A stretch of 64,000 bases of DNA from Spirosoma profusum (lineage in GTDB: Bacteria; Bacteroidota; Bacteroidia; Cytophagales; Spirosomataceae), in NCBI RefSeq assembly GCF_014699005.1, contig NZ_JACWZY010000001.1:1-64000 (forward strand). The letters run 5' to 3'. Below, in pieces: positions 1-9,546 of the stretch. The first letter of the stretch is position 1. Every line of letters begins with the position of its first letter. The translations under genes were made by a program, and so were the position numbers. The notes beneath the pieces were generated by a model. The model worked only from the letters and a program-made list of their open reading frames with translations, did not search any database and was not told the DNA's origin.

Positions 1-83
1 TAGCGTTTCCAAGCCTGAGAATAAGGAAATTTTAAGATGCTTCCGCTCCGGCGGCCCGGCTTCGTCAGCATGACAAATAAATA
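1..83. repeat. Partial intergenic hairpin repeat (GTCATGCTGA family)
   Basis: This is the loop and one arm of the hairpin family described at 11556, 31391, 34191 and 42491; the other arm lies off the window. It ends in GTCAGCATGACAAA, contains TTTTAAGATGC, and carries a CCTGAGAATAAGGAAA segment that resembles the loop of the 31391 and 42491 copies. It lies just downstream of the TonB receptor gene. Confidence 0.7.
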
Positions 84-92
84 GCTTCGGCT

Positions 93-2528
93 TTATAGCT
101 TCACCTGTAATGTCACGTAAACGCTACGTCCATCGGAAGGTAGAATGCCGGGGCCGGGGTAGCCGGTGGCTCGCCGGGTGAAATAAGTCCGGTTTGCGAG
201 ATTATTTAAACTGCCTTCGAGCCGAAATCGACTAAACTGATACGACAGGCTGGCGTCCATAATGGCGTAGGCTGGAATCAGGCCGATAACTGCCGAAACA
301 CCGCCTTCGCGGGCATTGGTAGCATCCGAAAACTGGTCGGAAAGATATGTGTATTGGAAGGATGCTTTCAGGTTTTTGTAGCCCAAACGTACCCCACTTT
401 TCAGGTTTACGTTCGGCACAAACTCTACCTGATTACCGACCACGCCCGCCACTTCGCTGGCATTGTAGCGAGAACGTATCAACGCTACGTTGGCGAATAA
501 AACCCCACTCAGGTTCGGATTTTTCGGGTTCGCCATTCGTAAGAAATCACCTTCAGCGTAGGTTTCAAGGCCCATTATGATGGCCTGGCCAATGTTGCCC
601 CGGCGACGTAACACGCGGTCATTCTGGTCGTAGAACTGCACTTCGCCGATGCGATTGTTGTAGTTGAGGTAGAACGTGCTAACATCGAAATTGTACAGCG
701 TGGTTTGCGTGCTACGTATCCCCAAATCCAGCGAATAGCCTTTTTCATCCTGCAAATTCGGGTCAATCACCATCGACGGGTTAGCAATTCGCATGTCGCT
801 GAACGTAATGGAACGGTAATTCTGCGACAAATTTCCATAAATATCTAACGTAGCGGCCGGTTTATAGCTGATTCCCAGCCCCGCCAGCACAAACTGCCGG
901 CTGTTGGTTCGGTATTCGTTGGTGCGTATCGAACTAAGAATATTTCCGGCCAGATCGCGGGTGATGGTCCCATAGAAACCGTCGGCGGTGGTATGAATAT
1001 ATTCGTACCGAAGGCCGGGCGTAACTGACAGTTTATCACCAACGTAGAGAATGTTTTCGGCAAACAGTGCTACGTTCCGGTTCGGAAATTGATAATCGGA
1101 TTGAATAGCCTGCTCATTGTCGATAAAATTGAAATCAGCGCTTTTGCCCGTACTGCCCAACCCCTGAATACTGTGGTTATAGCCGTGGTAATAGCGACCG
1201 CCCACCAACAGAATGGCCTGTTTGTTCGCTACGTAGTACCGCTTCAGATAACGCGCTTCGGTACCCCAGTTCTGAAAATCACCTTTGATTAAATCGCGCT
1301 CGCTGTTATCATCAATGCTAGCCACGCGGTTGGGCCGGAATCCAAGCGAATATCGGTAGGCATACAAGCCAAACAGTCTCAGATTGAACTCGTTATTAGC
1401 GTTGAACCTGTGGTCGAAGTGGAGAGCGGGCATAGTCCAGTTTACGTTGAACCAGTTGCGTTCACGATTACTCTGGCGCGGGTCGGCGCGGAACATCCCG
1501 TCGGTGAGGCCGCCCGGCTGCTGGGCCAGGTAGCTCATCTGTGTAATATCGAAACCCAGCGATGTATTCTCCGAAAAACGATAATCGATGTCGGCGAAAG
1601 CAGTGTAGTTGGTGAAGTTGGAATTGGGCCGCCAGCCACCGCCTTTTTTGTACTGAAAATACGTGTAATAGCTCAACTTGCCCACGGTTCCGCTGGCACT
1701 GGTGAATGCATTGTAAAACCCAAATGAACCCAACGTTTGTCGGATAATCAATTCAAATTTTCGGTCCGCAACGGGCTTTTTCATTACAAAATTGAGCAAT
1801 CCGCCAAACTGCGTACCGTATTGCAGCGAAGCGGCTCCGCGCACAATCTGAATTCGACCCACGGCTTCGGTAGGTGGCGTGTAATAACTTTCAGGATAGC
1901 CCAGCGCGTCGGCACTGATATCGTAGCCGTTCTGTCGCACGTTGAAATTCGAACTACGATTCGGATCGAGGCCACGCCCACCGATGCTGAGTTGAAGTCC
2001 TGCGCCTTCGTTTTCCCAGATGTTCAGGCCAGCTACACGGGCGTAAATCTGGCGGGCGTTGTTGGTCGATAAATTGGCGACAAGTTGCTCAGGAATAATG
2101 ACTTCGGATTTTTTGCCCTCATAAATCCCCATGTTTTCGACGCCCCGCATCCGGGTAAAACCAAAGTCGGATTGCTTATCCGTAACGGTCACTTCCGACA
2201 GCGTTTCAAGCCGACTGACCAGCCAAATTGCTACGTCCTGACTCCGGCCATCGATAGTTGCGTTCTGTTTCGAGGCTTTAAAATCAGGGCAAGTGGTTTG
2301 TAATATGTACTGGCCGTTGGGCAGGTTATCGAAAACGAATTTTCCCAAACTGTCGGTCAACATACTACGTCGGCCATTGTTCAGATACACCGTACAGCTC
2401 TTTACGGCTACACTATCATGCCAGGCACGTACCGTTCCCGAAAGCTGATATTGTGCGAAAGAACTGTGGGTGAGCCCACATAAAATCAGTGCAAACGCTA
2501 AAAAACTAAAAACCGTAAATCGTATCAT
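93..2528 (-). CDS. TonB-dependent receptor, probable ferric siderophore/citrate type
   Basis: Outer-membrane gated porin that would import an iron chelate using TonB energy. From the ATG at 2528 the protein has a signal peptide (MIRFTVFSFLAFALILCG...SFAQ), a carboxypeptidase-regulatory-like beta domain at about residues 27-110, a plug domain at about 120-250 (IQIVRGAASLQYGTQFGG is typical plug sequence), then a long beta-barrel ending in an aromatic-poor YVTLQVKL. A longer frame starts at 2621, but its first 31 residues precede the signal peptide and are unlikely. The chosen start overlaps the end of the HTTM gene by 23 bases, so the two are probably translationally coupled. Imelysin-like and DUF4856 lipoprotein neighbours argue for iron rather than glycan uptake, and no SusD partner is present. 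The substrate is inferred. Confidence 0.85.
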   Translation of the reverse strand: MIRFTVFSFLAFALILCGLTHSSFAQYQLSGTVRAWHDSVAVKSCTVYLNNGRRSMLTDSLGKFVFDNLPNGQYILQTTCPDFKASKQNATIDGRSQDVAIWLVSRLETLSEVTVTDKQSDFGFTRMRGVENMGIYEGKKSEVIIPEQLVANLSTNNARQIYARVAGLNIWENEGAGLQLSIGGRGLDPNRSSNFNVRQNGYDISADALGYPESYYTPPTEAVGRIQIVRGAASLQYGTQFGGLLNFVMKKPVADRKFELIIRQTLGSFGFYNAFTSASGTVGKLSYYTYFQYKKGGGWRPNSNFTNYTAFADIDYRFSENTSLGFDITQMSYLAQQPGGLTDGMFRADPRQSNRERNWFNVNWTMPALHFDHRFNANNEFNLRLFGLYAYRYSLGFRPNRVASIDDNSERDLIKGDFQNWGTEARYLKRYYVANKQAILLVGGRYYHGYNHSIQGLGSTGKSADFNFIDNEQAIQSDYQFPNRNVALFAENILYVGDKLSVTPGLRYEYIHTTADGFYGTITRDLAGNILSSIRTNEYRTNSRQFVLAGLGISYKPAATLDIYGNLSQNYRSITFSDMRIANPSMVIDPNLQDEKGYSLDLGIRSTQTTLYNFDVSTFYLNYNNRIGEVQFYDQNDRVLRRRGNIGQAIIMGLETYAEGDFLRMANPKNPNLSGVLFANVALIRSRYNASEVAGVVGNQVEFVPNVNLKSGVRLGYKNLKASFQYTYLSDQFSDATNAREGGVSAVIGLIPAYAIMDASLSYQFSRFRLEGSLNNLANRTYFTRRATGYPGPGILPSDGRSVYVTLQVKL

Positions 2529-3855
2529 TGAGCGGGGTAATCCATGCTTTTGGCCGAAACGATTCCTGTTCGTTAGCCAGGTTTGTGTTCGGGTCGACGA
2601 GGGGTTTTCCCATGCGACCATTCAGTGCTACGTACGAATCGACATAAACCTGCGGCTTTTCAAAACCACGCTGAGCGTAATAATCACGCAGAAAATGAGC
2701 GTATTGCAGAAGCATATCCGGTTGAGTCGACATCATTTTTTCCTGCAAAGTTGTCAGAAAATCATTGTTGTTGACAATGGTTCGATGGCCTGCATTGTCT
2801 TTGACCATAAACTGCGCATAGCCCGCTTTTTCCATCAGCATTACCCGCCACGAAAATCGATAGCCCTGTTCCGTCCAGAAAAGCTCACCCGGATAGAGCA
2901 GGAAACGTAGCGGGGTCAGCAATTGAATGACAAAGAAAAGTCCTAAAAAACTAAGAATCAGCTTCGTCGCTACTGGCCCGTACTGATACGTTCGGCGTGG
3001 TAGCAGGAACGTACCCGAAATAGACATCCAGCGACTTAATTGCCGAATTATCGTCTGGTGAAAATGAGCCGGAAAGAAAATGAGTGCCGTCACGATCATG
3101 ATATACGGAAACATGCCAATCGGGAAAAGCAGGGCCGTCAGTCCGTGAAAAACGACGACCGTTACGTATGCCCAGGAACGTGTCGGGCGATACCAGAGTA
3201 GAAACGGAATTGTGAGATCATACAAACAACCGAACCAGCTAAATAGGTAGGCTACCCAGCGGTAATTGAACAAAAAACCCACCATTGGAAAGTCGTTATG
3301 TGCTGGTAACCAGATACGTAGCGGCAACGCATGCAGTAACCAGTCGCTGTTGAGTTTGGCCAGCCCCGCAAATACGTAGAGTAGCATAACAAACAAACGT
3401 AGCGAATCGAGGCACCAGGCTGGAATCTGGTCGGCAATTAAGGTACGTCGTCGGTAGGCATCGACGGAAAAATAGGCGTGAGCGGGCAGAAAAATCAGCA
3501 ATAGACAAACCAGACTGGTGAAATAGTAATGGTTCAGGTACGTGCTTTTGTCGATGAGTTCGATGTAGGTAAAACTCAGAAACAGAATCACCGCAGCCAG
3601 TCGGTAGAAAAGCCCAATGGCTACCAACAAGGCCGAAATTCCGCAGATAGCAAACAATACGTAGGTATACTGCCCCAGCGGTTTGACAAACTCGAAACCG
3701 TAAAAAGGGAAAAAATAATGCGGTCTGATGTACAGTTCCTCAATCCAGCCTTTGCTCCAGAAACGAATCGTACTGCCCAGCAGCATCAGGCCGAACAGGA
3801 TTCTGAAAACGGCCAACGGAGCAGCTGAAGTAATCTTGCGGAAATAAGCCTGCAT
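2506..3855 (-). CDS. HTTM domain integral membrane protein
   Basis: A 449-residue polytopic membrane protein with about eight hydrophobic segments and the N-terminal look of HTTM (horizontally transferred transmembrane) proteins, related to the membrane part of vitamin K-dependent gamma-carboxylase. Sequence such as APLAVFRILFGLMLL near the start and the conserved NHYYF stretch support this. Its biochemical role in bacteria is not established. It lies between the imelysin-like gene and the TonB receptor, overlapping the latter, a neighbourhood seen in Bacteroidota iron-related operons. The C-terminal ~120 residues after the last membrane segment are soluble. Function beyond family membership is unknown. 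Confidence 0.8.
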   Translation of the reverse strand: MQAYFRKITSAAPLAVFRILFGLMLLGSTIRFWSKGWIEELYIRPHYFFPFYGFEFVKPLGQYTYVLFAICGISALLVAIGLFYRLAAVILFLSFTYIELIDKSTYLNHYYFTSLVCLLLIFLPAHAYFSVDAYRRRTLIADQIPAWCLDSLRLFVMLLYVFAGLAKLNSDWLLHALPLRIWLPAHNDFPMVGFLFNYRWVAYLFSWFGCLYDLTIPFLLWYRPTRSWAYVTVVVFHGLTALLFPIGMFPYIMIVTALIFFPAHFHQTIIRQLSRWMSISGTFLLPRRTYQYGPVATKLILSFLGLFFVIQLLTPLRFLLYPGELFWTEQGYRFSWRVMLMEKAGYAQFMVKDNAGHRTIVNNNDFLTTLQEKMMSTQPDMLLQYAHFLRDYYAQRGFEKPQVYVDSYVALNGRMGKPLVDPNTNLANEQESFRPKAWITPLNDTIYGF

Positions 3856-3870
3856 GAACGAAAGTCGTCA

Positions 3871-3957
3871 GGAAATAGTCGTTAGTCATCAGTCGATAGT
3901 CGCTCGTAATTGGCTGGTCAGCAAACTAACGACTAATGACTGTTGAGTAACGACTGT
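3871..3957. repeat. AGTC-rich imperfect inverted repeat
   Basis: The short stretch between imelysin-like and HTTM genes is built from AGTCGTTAGTCATCAGTC on the left and its approximate complement on the right (ACTAACGACTAATGACTG). A second member of the same family lies at 56391-56470. It is probably a dispersed intergenic element rather than part of either gene. Confidence 0.6.
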
Positions 3958-3958
3958 A

Positions 3959-5122
3959 TTAATCCCCGTCGTTATCAGTGTATGTAATGGTGATGCTCAT
4001 GGCGGTGGTCATATCGACTTTGAGCATCCGAATAATTTTCTGCATCTGCGTGTAGGTCTGAACCATCGCTGTGTTGTTGGCTTTAACCTCGTCGTACAGA
4101 TTGGGTTTCAGCGTATTGAGTTGCTGCGTGATGGCGTCAAACTGTTTGCTGATCGTTTCTGTCAGCGACGCACCGGTACTGGTATCTTTGGCTCCCAGTG
4201 AGTTCAGGTACGTTTTCAGACCCGGCCCTTCCTGCCCGTTTTTTGCACTTTTTCCGTTGAAGAAATCAATTGAAGCCTGATGAGCCGCTTTGGCCAACGC
4301 CAGCGAAATGTCTTTTTTGTAGAAGGCTTCCACTTTATCGGGCGCAACGGTGCCGTTGGTCATAGCCCCCGACGGAATACCGAATTTGCCCGACCGGATG
4401 TATCGTTCGTAATTCAGTACGTATCCATTGACCAGTTTTGACGTAGAGCAGCCCGCGTTGAGAGCCGTGCAGTTGATGAACGTATCGCGATAACCACCAG
4501 ACGTCCAGGCAATATTGACGGTATTGAATACCGAATTCATCTGAGTGGTCAGGCGTGTAATGTACGCAATACGTTTTGCTGCATCGGTGGCTGTTGTGTA
4601 CTTAGCCAGAATCGCGTCGTCGGTAGTGCCGAGGCCATTCAGCAGGTAATCCAGTGCCGGAAAACCTTGTTTGGGATAGGAAGCCGGTACGTCGAACGCG
4701 CCCGTTCCTGCTGTTACGTACGATTCGATGCCTGCTACGTCGGCAGGATAAATGTTAAAGAAGTTACGTAGCGTGTACTGTTCAGCCGGACCAACGTCGA
4801 AGAGTTCAACCTTTTGCCATTCTATGTAAGCATCCGCCCACGACTGACGAAATTCGGTAAGTGTCGTTTTATCAGGCTTGGCTGTAAATGCAGCCGATTT
4901 TGTCAGCATAGCGTCGAACTTGGTTTTGAAGTTGGCGTAGCTGGGCAAGATGATGTTGTCGGCAATGTTGGTGAGCATCGCTTTCCGGTCCGACGCTGCC
5001 TGGTCGGTTGGATTTGTCGGATTGCCGGGCGTCGGCGTATCCGTACCGCTCCCACCACAGGCCCATAACGTGGTTACGAACGCACAGACAAACCCGAGTT
5101 TTTTCCACCTGAGTTGGTTCAT
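3959..5122 (-). CDS. Imelysin-like (M75 family) lipoprotein
   Basis: A 387-residue surface or periplasmic lipoprotein of the imelysin/insulin-cleaving membrane protease superfamily, associated with iron uptake in many bacteria. The signal peptide ends in a lipobox LWAC with the lipid-bearing Cys at residue 22, followed by a Gly/Pro/Thr linker (residues 23-42). The mature part is helical and contains GFPALDYLL at residues 153-161, the motif of the Bacteroidota subgroup at the position of GxHxxE of the founding peptidase, so proteolysis should not be assumed. It follows the DUF4856 gene and precedes the HTTM gene on the same strand. A hairpin at 5138-5166 lies just upstream of its start. The iron-related role is inferred from family and context. 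Confidence 0.85.
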   Translation of the reverse strand: MNQLRWKKLGFVCAFVTTLWACGGSGTDTPTPGNPTNPTDQAASDRKAMLTNIADNIILPSYANFKTKFDAMLTKSAAFTAKPDKTTLTEFRQSWADAYIEWQKVELFDVGPAEQYTLRNFFNIYPADVAGIESYVTAGTGAFDVPASYPKQGFPALDYLLNGLGTTDDAILAKYTTATDAAKRIAYITRLTTQMNSVFNTVNIAWTSGGYRDTFINCTALNAGCSTSKLVNGYVLNYERYIRSGKFGIPSGAMTNGTVAPDKVEAFYKKDISLALAKAAHQASIDFFNGKSAKNGQEGPGLKTYLNSLGAKDTSTGASLTETISKQFDAITQQLNTLKPNLYDEVKANNTAMVQTYTQMQKIIRMLKVDMTTAMSITITYTDNDGD

Positions 5123-5137
5123 GATATAAAAAAGAAG

Positions 5138-5166
5138 ACAGAGCGATACGTGGCCGATCGCTCTGT
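5138..5166. promoter_or_regulatory. Intergenic hairpin upstream of imelysin-like gene
   Basis: ACAGAGCGAT and ATCGCTCTGT form a perfect 10-bp stem around a 9-nt loop, 16 bases upstream of the imelysin-like start. On the transcribed strand it could terminate part of the transcripts or protect an mRNA end; no long T-run follows it in that direction. Confidence 0.45.
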
Positions 5167-5210
5167 GGTGAGTTTTTAAGTTTTCTGTCTACAGTTTGTT
5201 AATGTATTCA

Positions 5211-5248
5211 TTTAGTGAGGTCAGGTTTGGGAACCTGATTTCACTAAA
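5211..5248. terminator. Hairpin between DUF4856 and imelysin-like genes
   Basis: TTTAGTGA..TCAGGTT pairs with AACCTGA..TCACTAAA around a 4-nt loop, with one internal 2-nt mismatch. It lies 19 bases after the DUF4856 stop codon. It lacks a U-tract on that strand, so an intercistronic stabiliser or weak attenuator is as likely as a terminator. Confidence 0.45.
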
Positions 5249-5266
5249 TTATAAACTTAAACCCAA

Positions 5267-6442
5267 TTATTGTATATTAAATTTCGTCTTGATGGCAGAA
5301 GAAGCCGCATCAATTTTGGCGTTAGTCAGCCCCCAGAAACCGTTTGGAGCCGAGTAAACCAGATTGTTGAGCAGACCGTCGGAGAAAGCAGCATCAGCAT
5401 TATTCATCTTAGCATAACGCAGACTGTAAATAAAGCCTAACCCTTCGCCCATAGCGTGCGCAGCTGCCGCCGTGTTCGTACCGGCGGTTTTCCATTTGCC
5501 CAGATAACCCAGCGCAGCACCAGCAATAGCTTTTTCCATAGCCGAGCGAATCAGAGTTGCCTGTGTTTTCAGTAACGTTTTGTCGTTGTTAACGATGGCT
5601 GCACGACCGGTTAACAGTGCTTTATGAATTTTCGGGAAATCCTCCTTATTGTATTCCCAGAGATAAGAACCGATAAAACTTTCGCCCGAAGACGTAGCAG
5701 TAGCTTTGCCGCCATACACTGGATTTGCGGTGATGATGCCAAAAATTTCGTCCCAGTTCTGCTCAAGTGCTGTGTAGTTTTTGCCGCTCACCAGTGTCTG
5801 ATTATCCAGCGCCAGATTCTTATCGCTCAGCAGTACGTTAGCGATGTAATCGACCTGAAAAGCGCCAATCAGACCTTTCTGGATGATCTGTGCCCACTCA
5901 ATGCCTTTATCGTCAACCAGATACGTACCAAGTTTACCCGGCTTGCCTTCTGAAGCCGTAGCCGAAGCAAATTTGCTGATAGCCGCCATTGGGGTAAATC
6001 CAGCTTCAACAGTGGCACGCTCTTTCTCTGCGTCGGCAGCCGATAACGACGAAGCCGTTACGTTCCGCAACTGTACGCCCGATGTGTTCAGGCTGGCGTT
6101 TGCCGTACCTGAAAATGGATTTCCCGTGTTCGAGAACATATTTTTCAATACCGTCGCATCCAGCACTGCGCCAGTGCTAGCGGCCGTTCCGTTATACGTA
6201 TTGATCGCCCGAAACATACCCAGGCGCGCGCTGCCTACGGTCAGGTCAACGGTTTTCGCGCCTTTATCATCGACAAAAAAGTTGGCGTAGGTAGTCGTAT
6301 CGGTCAGCTTGGCGTAATCGACGCTTTTACGAAGTTGGGGGGAAACGGTAGTTGGGTTTTCTTCCCAGTTATTACAAGCGGTTAAAGATGCCGTTAGTAG
6401 GACAAGAGAAGCTAATTTGGCAGGTAAATGGCGGTGAACCAT
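5267..6442 (-). CDS. DUF4856 domain lipoprotein
   Basis: A 391-residue exported lipoprotein of the Bacteroidota family DUF4856. The start is placed at the ATG at 6442, which gives a clean signal peptide MVHRHLPAKLASLVLLTASLTAC with the lipobox Cys at residue 23; the frame opens 12 codons earlier at 6478 but that part precedes the charged n-region. The mature protein is mostly helical with repeated alanine-rich segments. The exact biochemical activity of the family is unknown; genes of this family often stand next to imelysin-like genes. It is the first gene of the presumed iron operon and directly follows the candidate promoter/operator at 6478-6509. Confidence 0.75.
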   Translation of the reverse strand: MVHRHLPAKLASLVLLTASLTACNNWEENPTTVSPQLRKSVDYAKLTDTTTYANFFVDDKGAKTVDLTVGSARLGMFRAINTYNGTAASTGAVLDATVLKNMFSNTGNPFSGTANASLNTSGVQLRNVTASSLSAADAEKERATVEAGFTPMAAISKFASATASEGKPGKLGTYLVDDKGIEWAQIIQKGLIGAFQVDYIANVLLSDKNLALDNQTLVSGKNYTALEQNWDEIFGIITANPVYGGKATATSSGESFIGSYLWEYNKEDFPKIHKALLTGRAAIVNNDKTLLKTQATLIRSAMEKAIAGAALGYLGKWKTAGTNTAAAAHAMGEGLGFIYSLRYAKMNNADAAFSDGLLNNLVYSAPNGFWGLTNAKIDAASSAIKTKFNIQ

Positions 6443-6477
6443 GATCAATGGAGTTTTTAGTGAGCAGATTGTCGCCA

Positions 6478-6509
6478 CAAATGTAAATACTATTTAGACT
6501 GATTATAAA
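6478..6509 (-). promoter_or_regulatory. Candidate promoter and iron-responsive operator
   Basis: On the minus strand TACATTTG (6485 to 6478) matches the Bacteroidota -7 element TAnnTTTG, 35 bases before the DUF4856 ATG. Immediately upstream, TTTAGACTGATTATAAA on the plus strand (6493-6509) is an imperfect 17-bp palindrome with 12 of 16 paired positions matching. Its placement over the -33 region would suit repression by a Fur-like protein. The element match is visible; the regulator is inferred. Confidence 0.45.
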
Positions 6510-7044
6510 AGTTATTATCGAAAATATTCCATATGTCTTCCTAAAGCGTAGCTTAAAATACCCTGGTTGATACGTTATTCCGGGTTAAAAGTGAACTGGA
6601 TCGGCAGGAATATCAATTAGCTTTAGTTGTTGAATATCAGAAGATTATTCATTGGAAAGGGAATAGGCAGTTGTTTGCGCTAGATCACTCTAAAGCTTAC
6701 TGACTTGTCCAGCCGCTATCATATTGGTGAGTGTGTACGCCAGTATGTTCCTGCAGTATTGCTCACTTACGTAACCCAGCTTACTACGTATTAGCCTTAT
6801 AAGCTACTTGTCTGGCTGAATTCTGCTAACGGTCGGGCAAAATGACCCTTTTATACAGTTTGGCATACCTGTTACTAACTTCGTCATGGATGATAGCTGC
6901 CGAATTTATTGATTTGTACTCACTAAGCCACTACGTCGACTTCAGGACAGTGGAATACGATTGGGTTACTAACCCGTTAATGAAACTCAAGTACAAATAA
7001 GTTGGCCAAAGTTTTTTAACAGTAAGTAAAACACAAATGCTATC
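6510..7044. other. Intergenic region without recognisable gene
   Basis: About 535 bases between the divergent DUF4856 gene and the ELWxxDGT gene. It should hold the promoter of the latter, but no convincing TTG/TAnnTTTG pair was found on the plus strand. A 48-codon frame without a start codon (6557-6703) is readable but not longer than expected by chance. No RNA gene was recognised. Confidence 0.5.
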
Positions 7045-9546
7045 ATGAAAACACTGTACAAACGAGTCTTGGGACTATTGCTGTGCCTGGTCGGCATAAA
7101 CACGCTATCGGTTGACGCTCAAACCCTTATTAAAGACATTAAACCCGGTGCTGGCTCATCGTTGCCTGAACAACTCACCAACATAAACGGGAAACTGTAT
7201 TTTGTGGCCGACGACGGGGTGCACGGGAAAGAACTCTGGAAGTCGGACGGTACAGAGCAGGGGACCGTGTTGGTTAAAGATATTATACCGGGTGCTGTTG
7301 AAGGTAATGTTAAAAACCTGACCAATATGAATGGTACGTTGTTCTTTAGCGCGAAAACACCCGTTCCTCAATTTGGCATTTACTCCAACCAACTCTGGAA
7401 ATCAGATGGTACCGAGGGCGGTACGGTGGAACTTCTGGACGGGCAAGGCAGCAAGCCGGAAAGTAAAGATCCTCAGAACCTTACGAATGTAGGAGGCTTA
7501 CTTTACTACTCAAATACGCTGGCGCTTGGTGGTGCTGGCTATTCAGGTTTACTCAAATCGGATGGCACAAATTCACCCGGTACCACCCGTATTACGTACT
7601 ATCCATCGGAGCCATTTTTTTTTCCTAAAATCTCGCAACTGACGAATCTTAATGGCACGCTCTATTTTATATATGGGGGTGGACTATACAAGTCTACTGG
7701 TACTACTGCTTCAACCGAGCTGGTGAAAACGATTGCACCAGGACCAGCAGATAACAATAAAATTCAGCACCTGATCAATGTCAACGGCACGCTTTTCTTC
7801 ACCGCGAACGACGGTCAGGCTGGCGATTTTCACCGGCTCTGGAAATCGGATGGTACGGCGGCTGGTACCGTTAAACTCGTCGATGGAATTTCAAATCCGG
7901 CTGAAGGACCAAATCCGGCCAACCTGACCGATGTCAATGGCACATTGTATTACACCAGCCGGATTATCAAAGGAGGTTCCAGCTACTGGGGGCTTTTTAA
8001 ATCAAACGGCTCAAATAATCCAGGTACTGGTTTCTTCGCAACCTTTGTGAGCTCCTCAAGTGATAGTCCGCTTAGCAATGATGTTCCCTACGGTGCTACC
8101 GGCGATCCGACACTCTCACCATCGAGTCTCATCAACGTAAATGGAACCCTATATTTTGTTTTTGCCAATAAGCTCTGGAAGTCGAATGGTACGTTGGAGG
8201 GCACTGTACAAGTGATCTGTCCAGCTGCGCCAAGTTATCTGACGAATGTCGATGGCACGCTTTATTTTGTCGGTGGTCTTGGTTCAATTTTCAAAACAGA
8301 TCCTTCTACTAACCAGGCTACAAGTGTTTATACGTCGAGTGATCCAACCGCTGATCTGACGAATGTGAATGGCACGCTCTTTTTCACCCACACCGATCCA
8401 GTTAAGGGTAAAGAACTTTATACGTTAAGTGCGCCACCGCCACCGGTTTCCAGCGCTCTTGAACTCAAAGCACCAAGTTATAATTGTGCGACAGGTCAAT
8501 TTACCTTTCAAACCAACGGTGGCAACGGTTCACCCATCGAGTTCAAGGCCATTGGTATCACTGATTGGTCAACCAATCCCAATCAGTACGTAGACGTTGA
8601 ACTACGTACTGCGGCCGATGCCGCTCCGATTCTGCTACGTGCTCGTCAGAATGGGTCAGAAGCGTTCTATACCTGGGACATTCGGGCGCAGTGCCCTGTC
8701 GGTGGCAATCCGCCCAATCCCGGCAATGGTAATCTGCAACTGACTGCACCTCAATATAACTGCCAGACGGGTGCTTTTACGTTCCAGACCAGCGGAGGTA
8801 ATGGTACGCCCATTGAATTCCGGGCTATTGGCATCACTGATTGGACGACCAATCCCAATCAATTTGTTGATGTGGAACTACGTACCGCAGCCGATGCCGC
8901 TCCAATTCTGCTACGTGCCCGCCAGAACGGCGCAGAGGTTACTTATATCTGGGACATCCGGGCGCAGTGTCCTGTGGGCGGAAATCCTCCTAATCCCGGC
9001 AATGGTAATCTGCAATTGCTGGCTCCTCAATACAATTGCCAAACAGGTGCCTTTACGTTCCTGACTAGTGGCGGTAATGGTACGCCCATTGAGTTTCGCT
9101 CCATCGGTATCACCGATTGGACAACTAATCCTAACCAGTTTGTTGACCTGGAATTACGTACTGCAGCCGATGCGCAGCCCCTGCTGCTACGTGCCCGCCA
9201 GAGTGGTGCAGAGGTTACTTATATCTGGAACATCCGGGCGCAATGTCCTGTGGGGGCCAGACTTGCGGCCAGTCCGACTACCGAGCTGATTGCCAACCTC
9301 AAAGCAGGTGTCTATCCAAATCCGGTAGGGGAGGAATTTACGGTTACAATTGATAATGCACAGGATAAATCGGTACGTCTGTTTCTAACCGATCTGAATG
9401 GTCGGCCCATACTTGATCGGTCTATACATGTTACCACGCTACGTCATGAGGAGCGCTTACGTATCGATCAGGCAATTAGTGGAATGTACCTGCTACGTGT
9501 CAGCACTGCTCAAGAAGTAATCTCCATCAAAGTCATCAAACAATAA
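7045..9546 (+). CDS. ELWxxDGT-repeat protein with T9SS C-terminal sorting domain
   Basis: A secreted 833-residue protein. A signal peptide (residues 1-25, ending VDAQ) is followed by about ten ELWxxDGT-type repeats (ELWKSDGT, RLWKSDGT, KLWKSNGT and GLFKSNGS variants) interleaved with LTNVNGTLYF strands up to about residue 470, probably a beta-propeller. Three 92-residue modules follow (about 472-737), each with bracketing cysteines. The C-terminus (about 755-833) has VYPNPVGEEFTV, a middle FLTDLNGR and a final ISIKVIKQ, the pattern of the type A sorting domain that directs cargo through the type IX secretion system to the cell surface. It stands alone on the plus strand and is closed by the hairpin at 9603-9653. 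The ligand or substrate is unknown. Confidence 0.85.
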   Translation: MKTLYKRVLGLLLCLVGINTLSVDAQTLIKDIKPGAGSSLPEQLTNINGKLYFVADDGVHGKELWKSDGTEQGTVLVKDIIPGAVEGNVKNLTNMNGTLFFSAKTPVPQFGIYSNQLWKSDGTEGGTVELLDGQGSKPESKDPQNLTNVGGLLYYSNTLALGGAGYSGLLKSDGTNSPGTTRITYYPSEPFFFPKISQLTNLNGTLYFIYGGGLYKSTGTTASTELVKTIAPGPADNNKIQHLINVNGTLFFTANDGQAGDFHRLWKSDGTAAGTVKLVDGISNPAEGPNPANLTDVNGTLYYTSRIIKGGSSYWGLFKSNGSNNPGTGFFATFVSSSSDSPLSNDVPYGATGDPTLSPSSLINVNGTLYFVFANKLWKSNGTLEGTVQVICPAAPSYLTNVDGTLYFVGGLGSIFKTDPSTNQATSVYTSSDPTADLTNVNGTLFFTHTDPVKGKELYTLSAPPPPVSSALELKAPSYNCATGQFTFQTNGGNGSPIEFKAIGITDWSTNPNQYVDVELRTAADAAPILLRARQNGSEAFYTWDIRAQCPVGGNPPNPGNGNLQLTAPQYNCQTGAFTFQTSGGNGTPIEFRAIGITDWTTNPNQFVDVELRTAADAAPILLRARQNGAEVTYIWDIRAQCPVGGNPPNPGNGNLQLLAPQYNCQTGAFTFLTSGGNGTPIEFRSIGITDWTTNPNQFVDLELRTAADAQPLLLRARQSGAEVTYIWNIRAQCPVGARLAASPTTELIANLKAGVYPNPVGEEFTVTIDNAQDKSVRLFLTDLNGRPILDRSIHVTTLRHEERLRIDQAISGMYLLRVSTAQEVISIKVIKQ
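8458..9256 (+). repeat. Three tandem 276-bp (92-residue) modules
   Basis: The modules begin at 8458, 8734 and 9010 with an exact 276-bp period. Each has the pattern APxYNC..G.FTF..GGNG.PIEF..IGITDW..NPNQ and ends W(D/N)IRAQC. The first two are followed by a PNPGNGN linker. A related cysteine-bracketed module occurs in the large secreted proteins at 15265, 44990 and 49039. Confidence 0.85.

Noticed and set aside
1410..2072. Plus-strand frames opposite the TonB receptor gene
   Set aside because: They lie antisense to a complete, well-recognised gene and encode no recognisable domain.
6557..6703. 48-codon protein-like open frame before the ELWxxDGT gene
   Set aside because: It has no start codon, no recognised family, and its length is within chance expectation; it could be a gene remnant but this cannot be supported.
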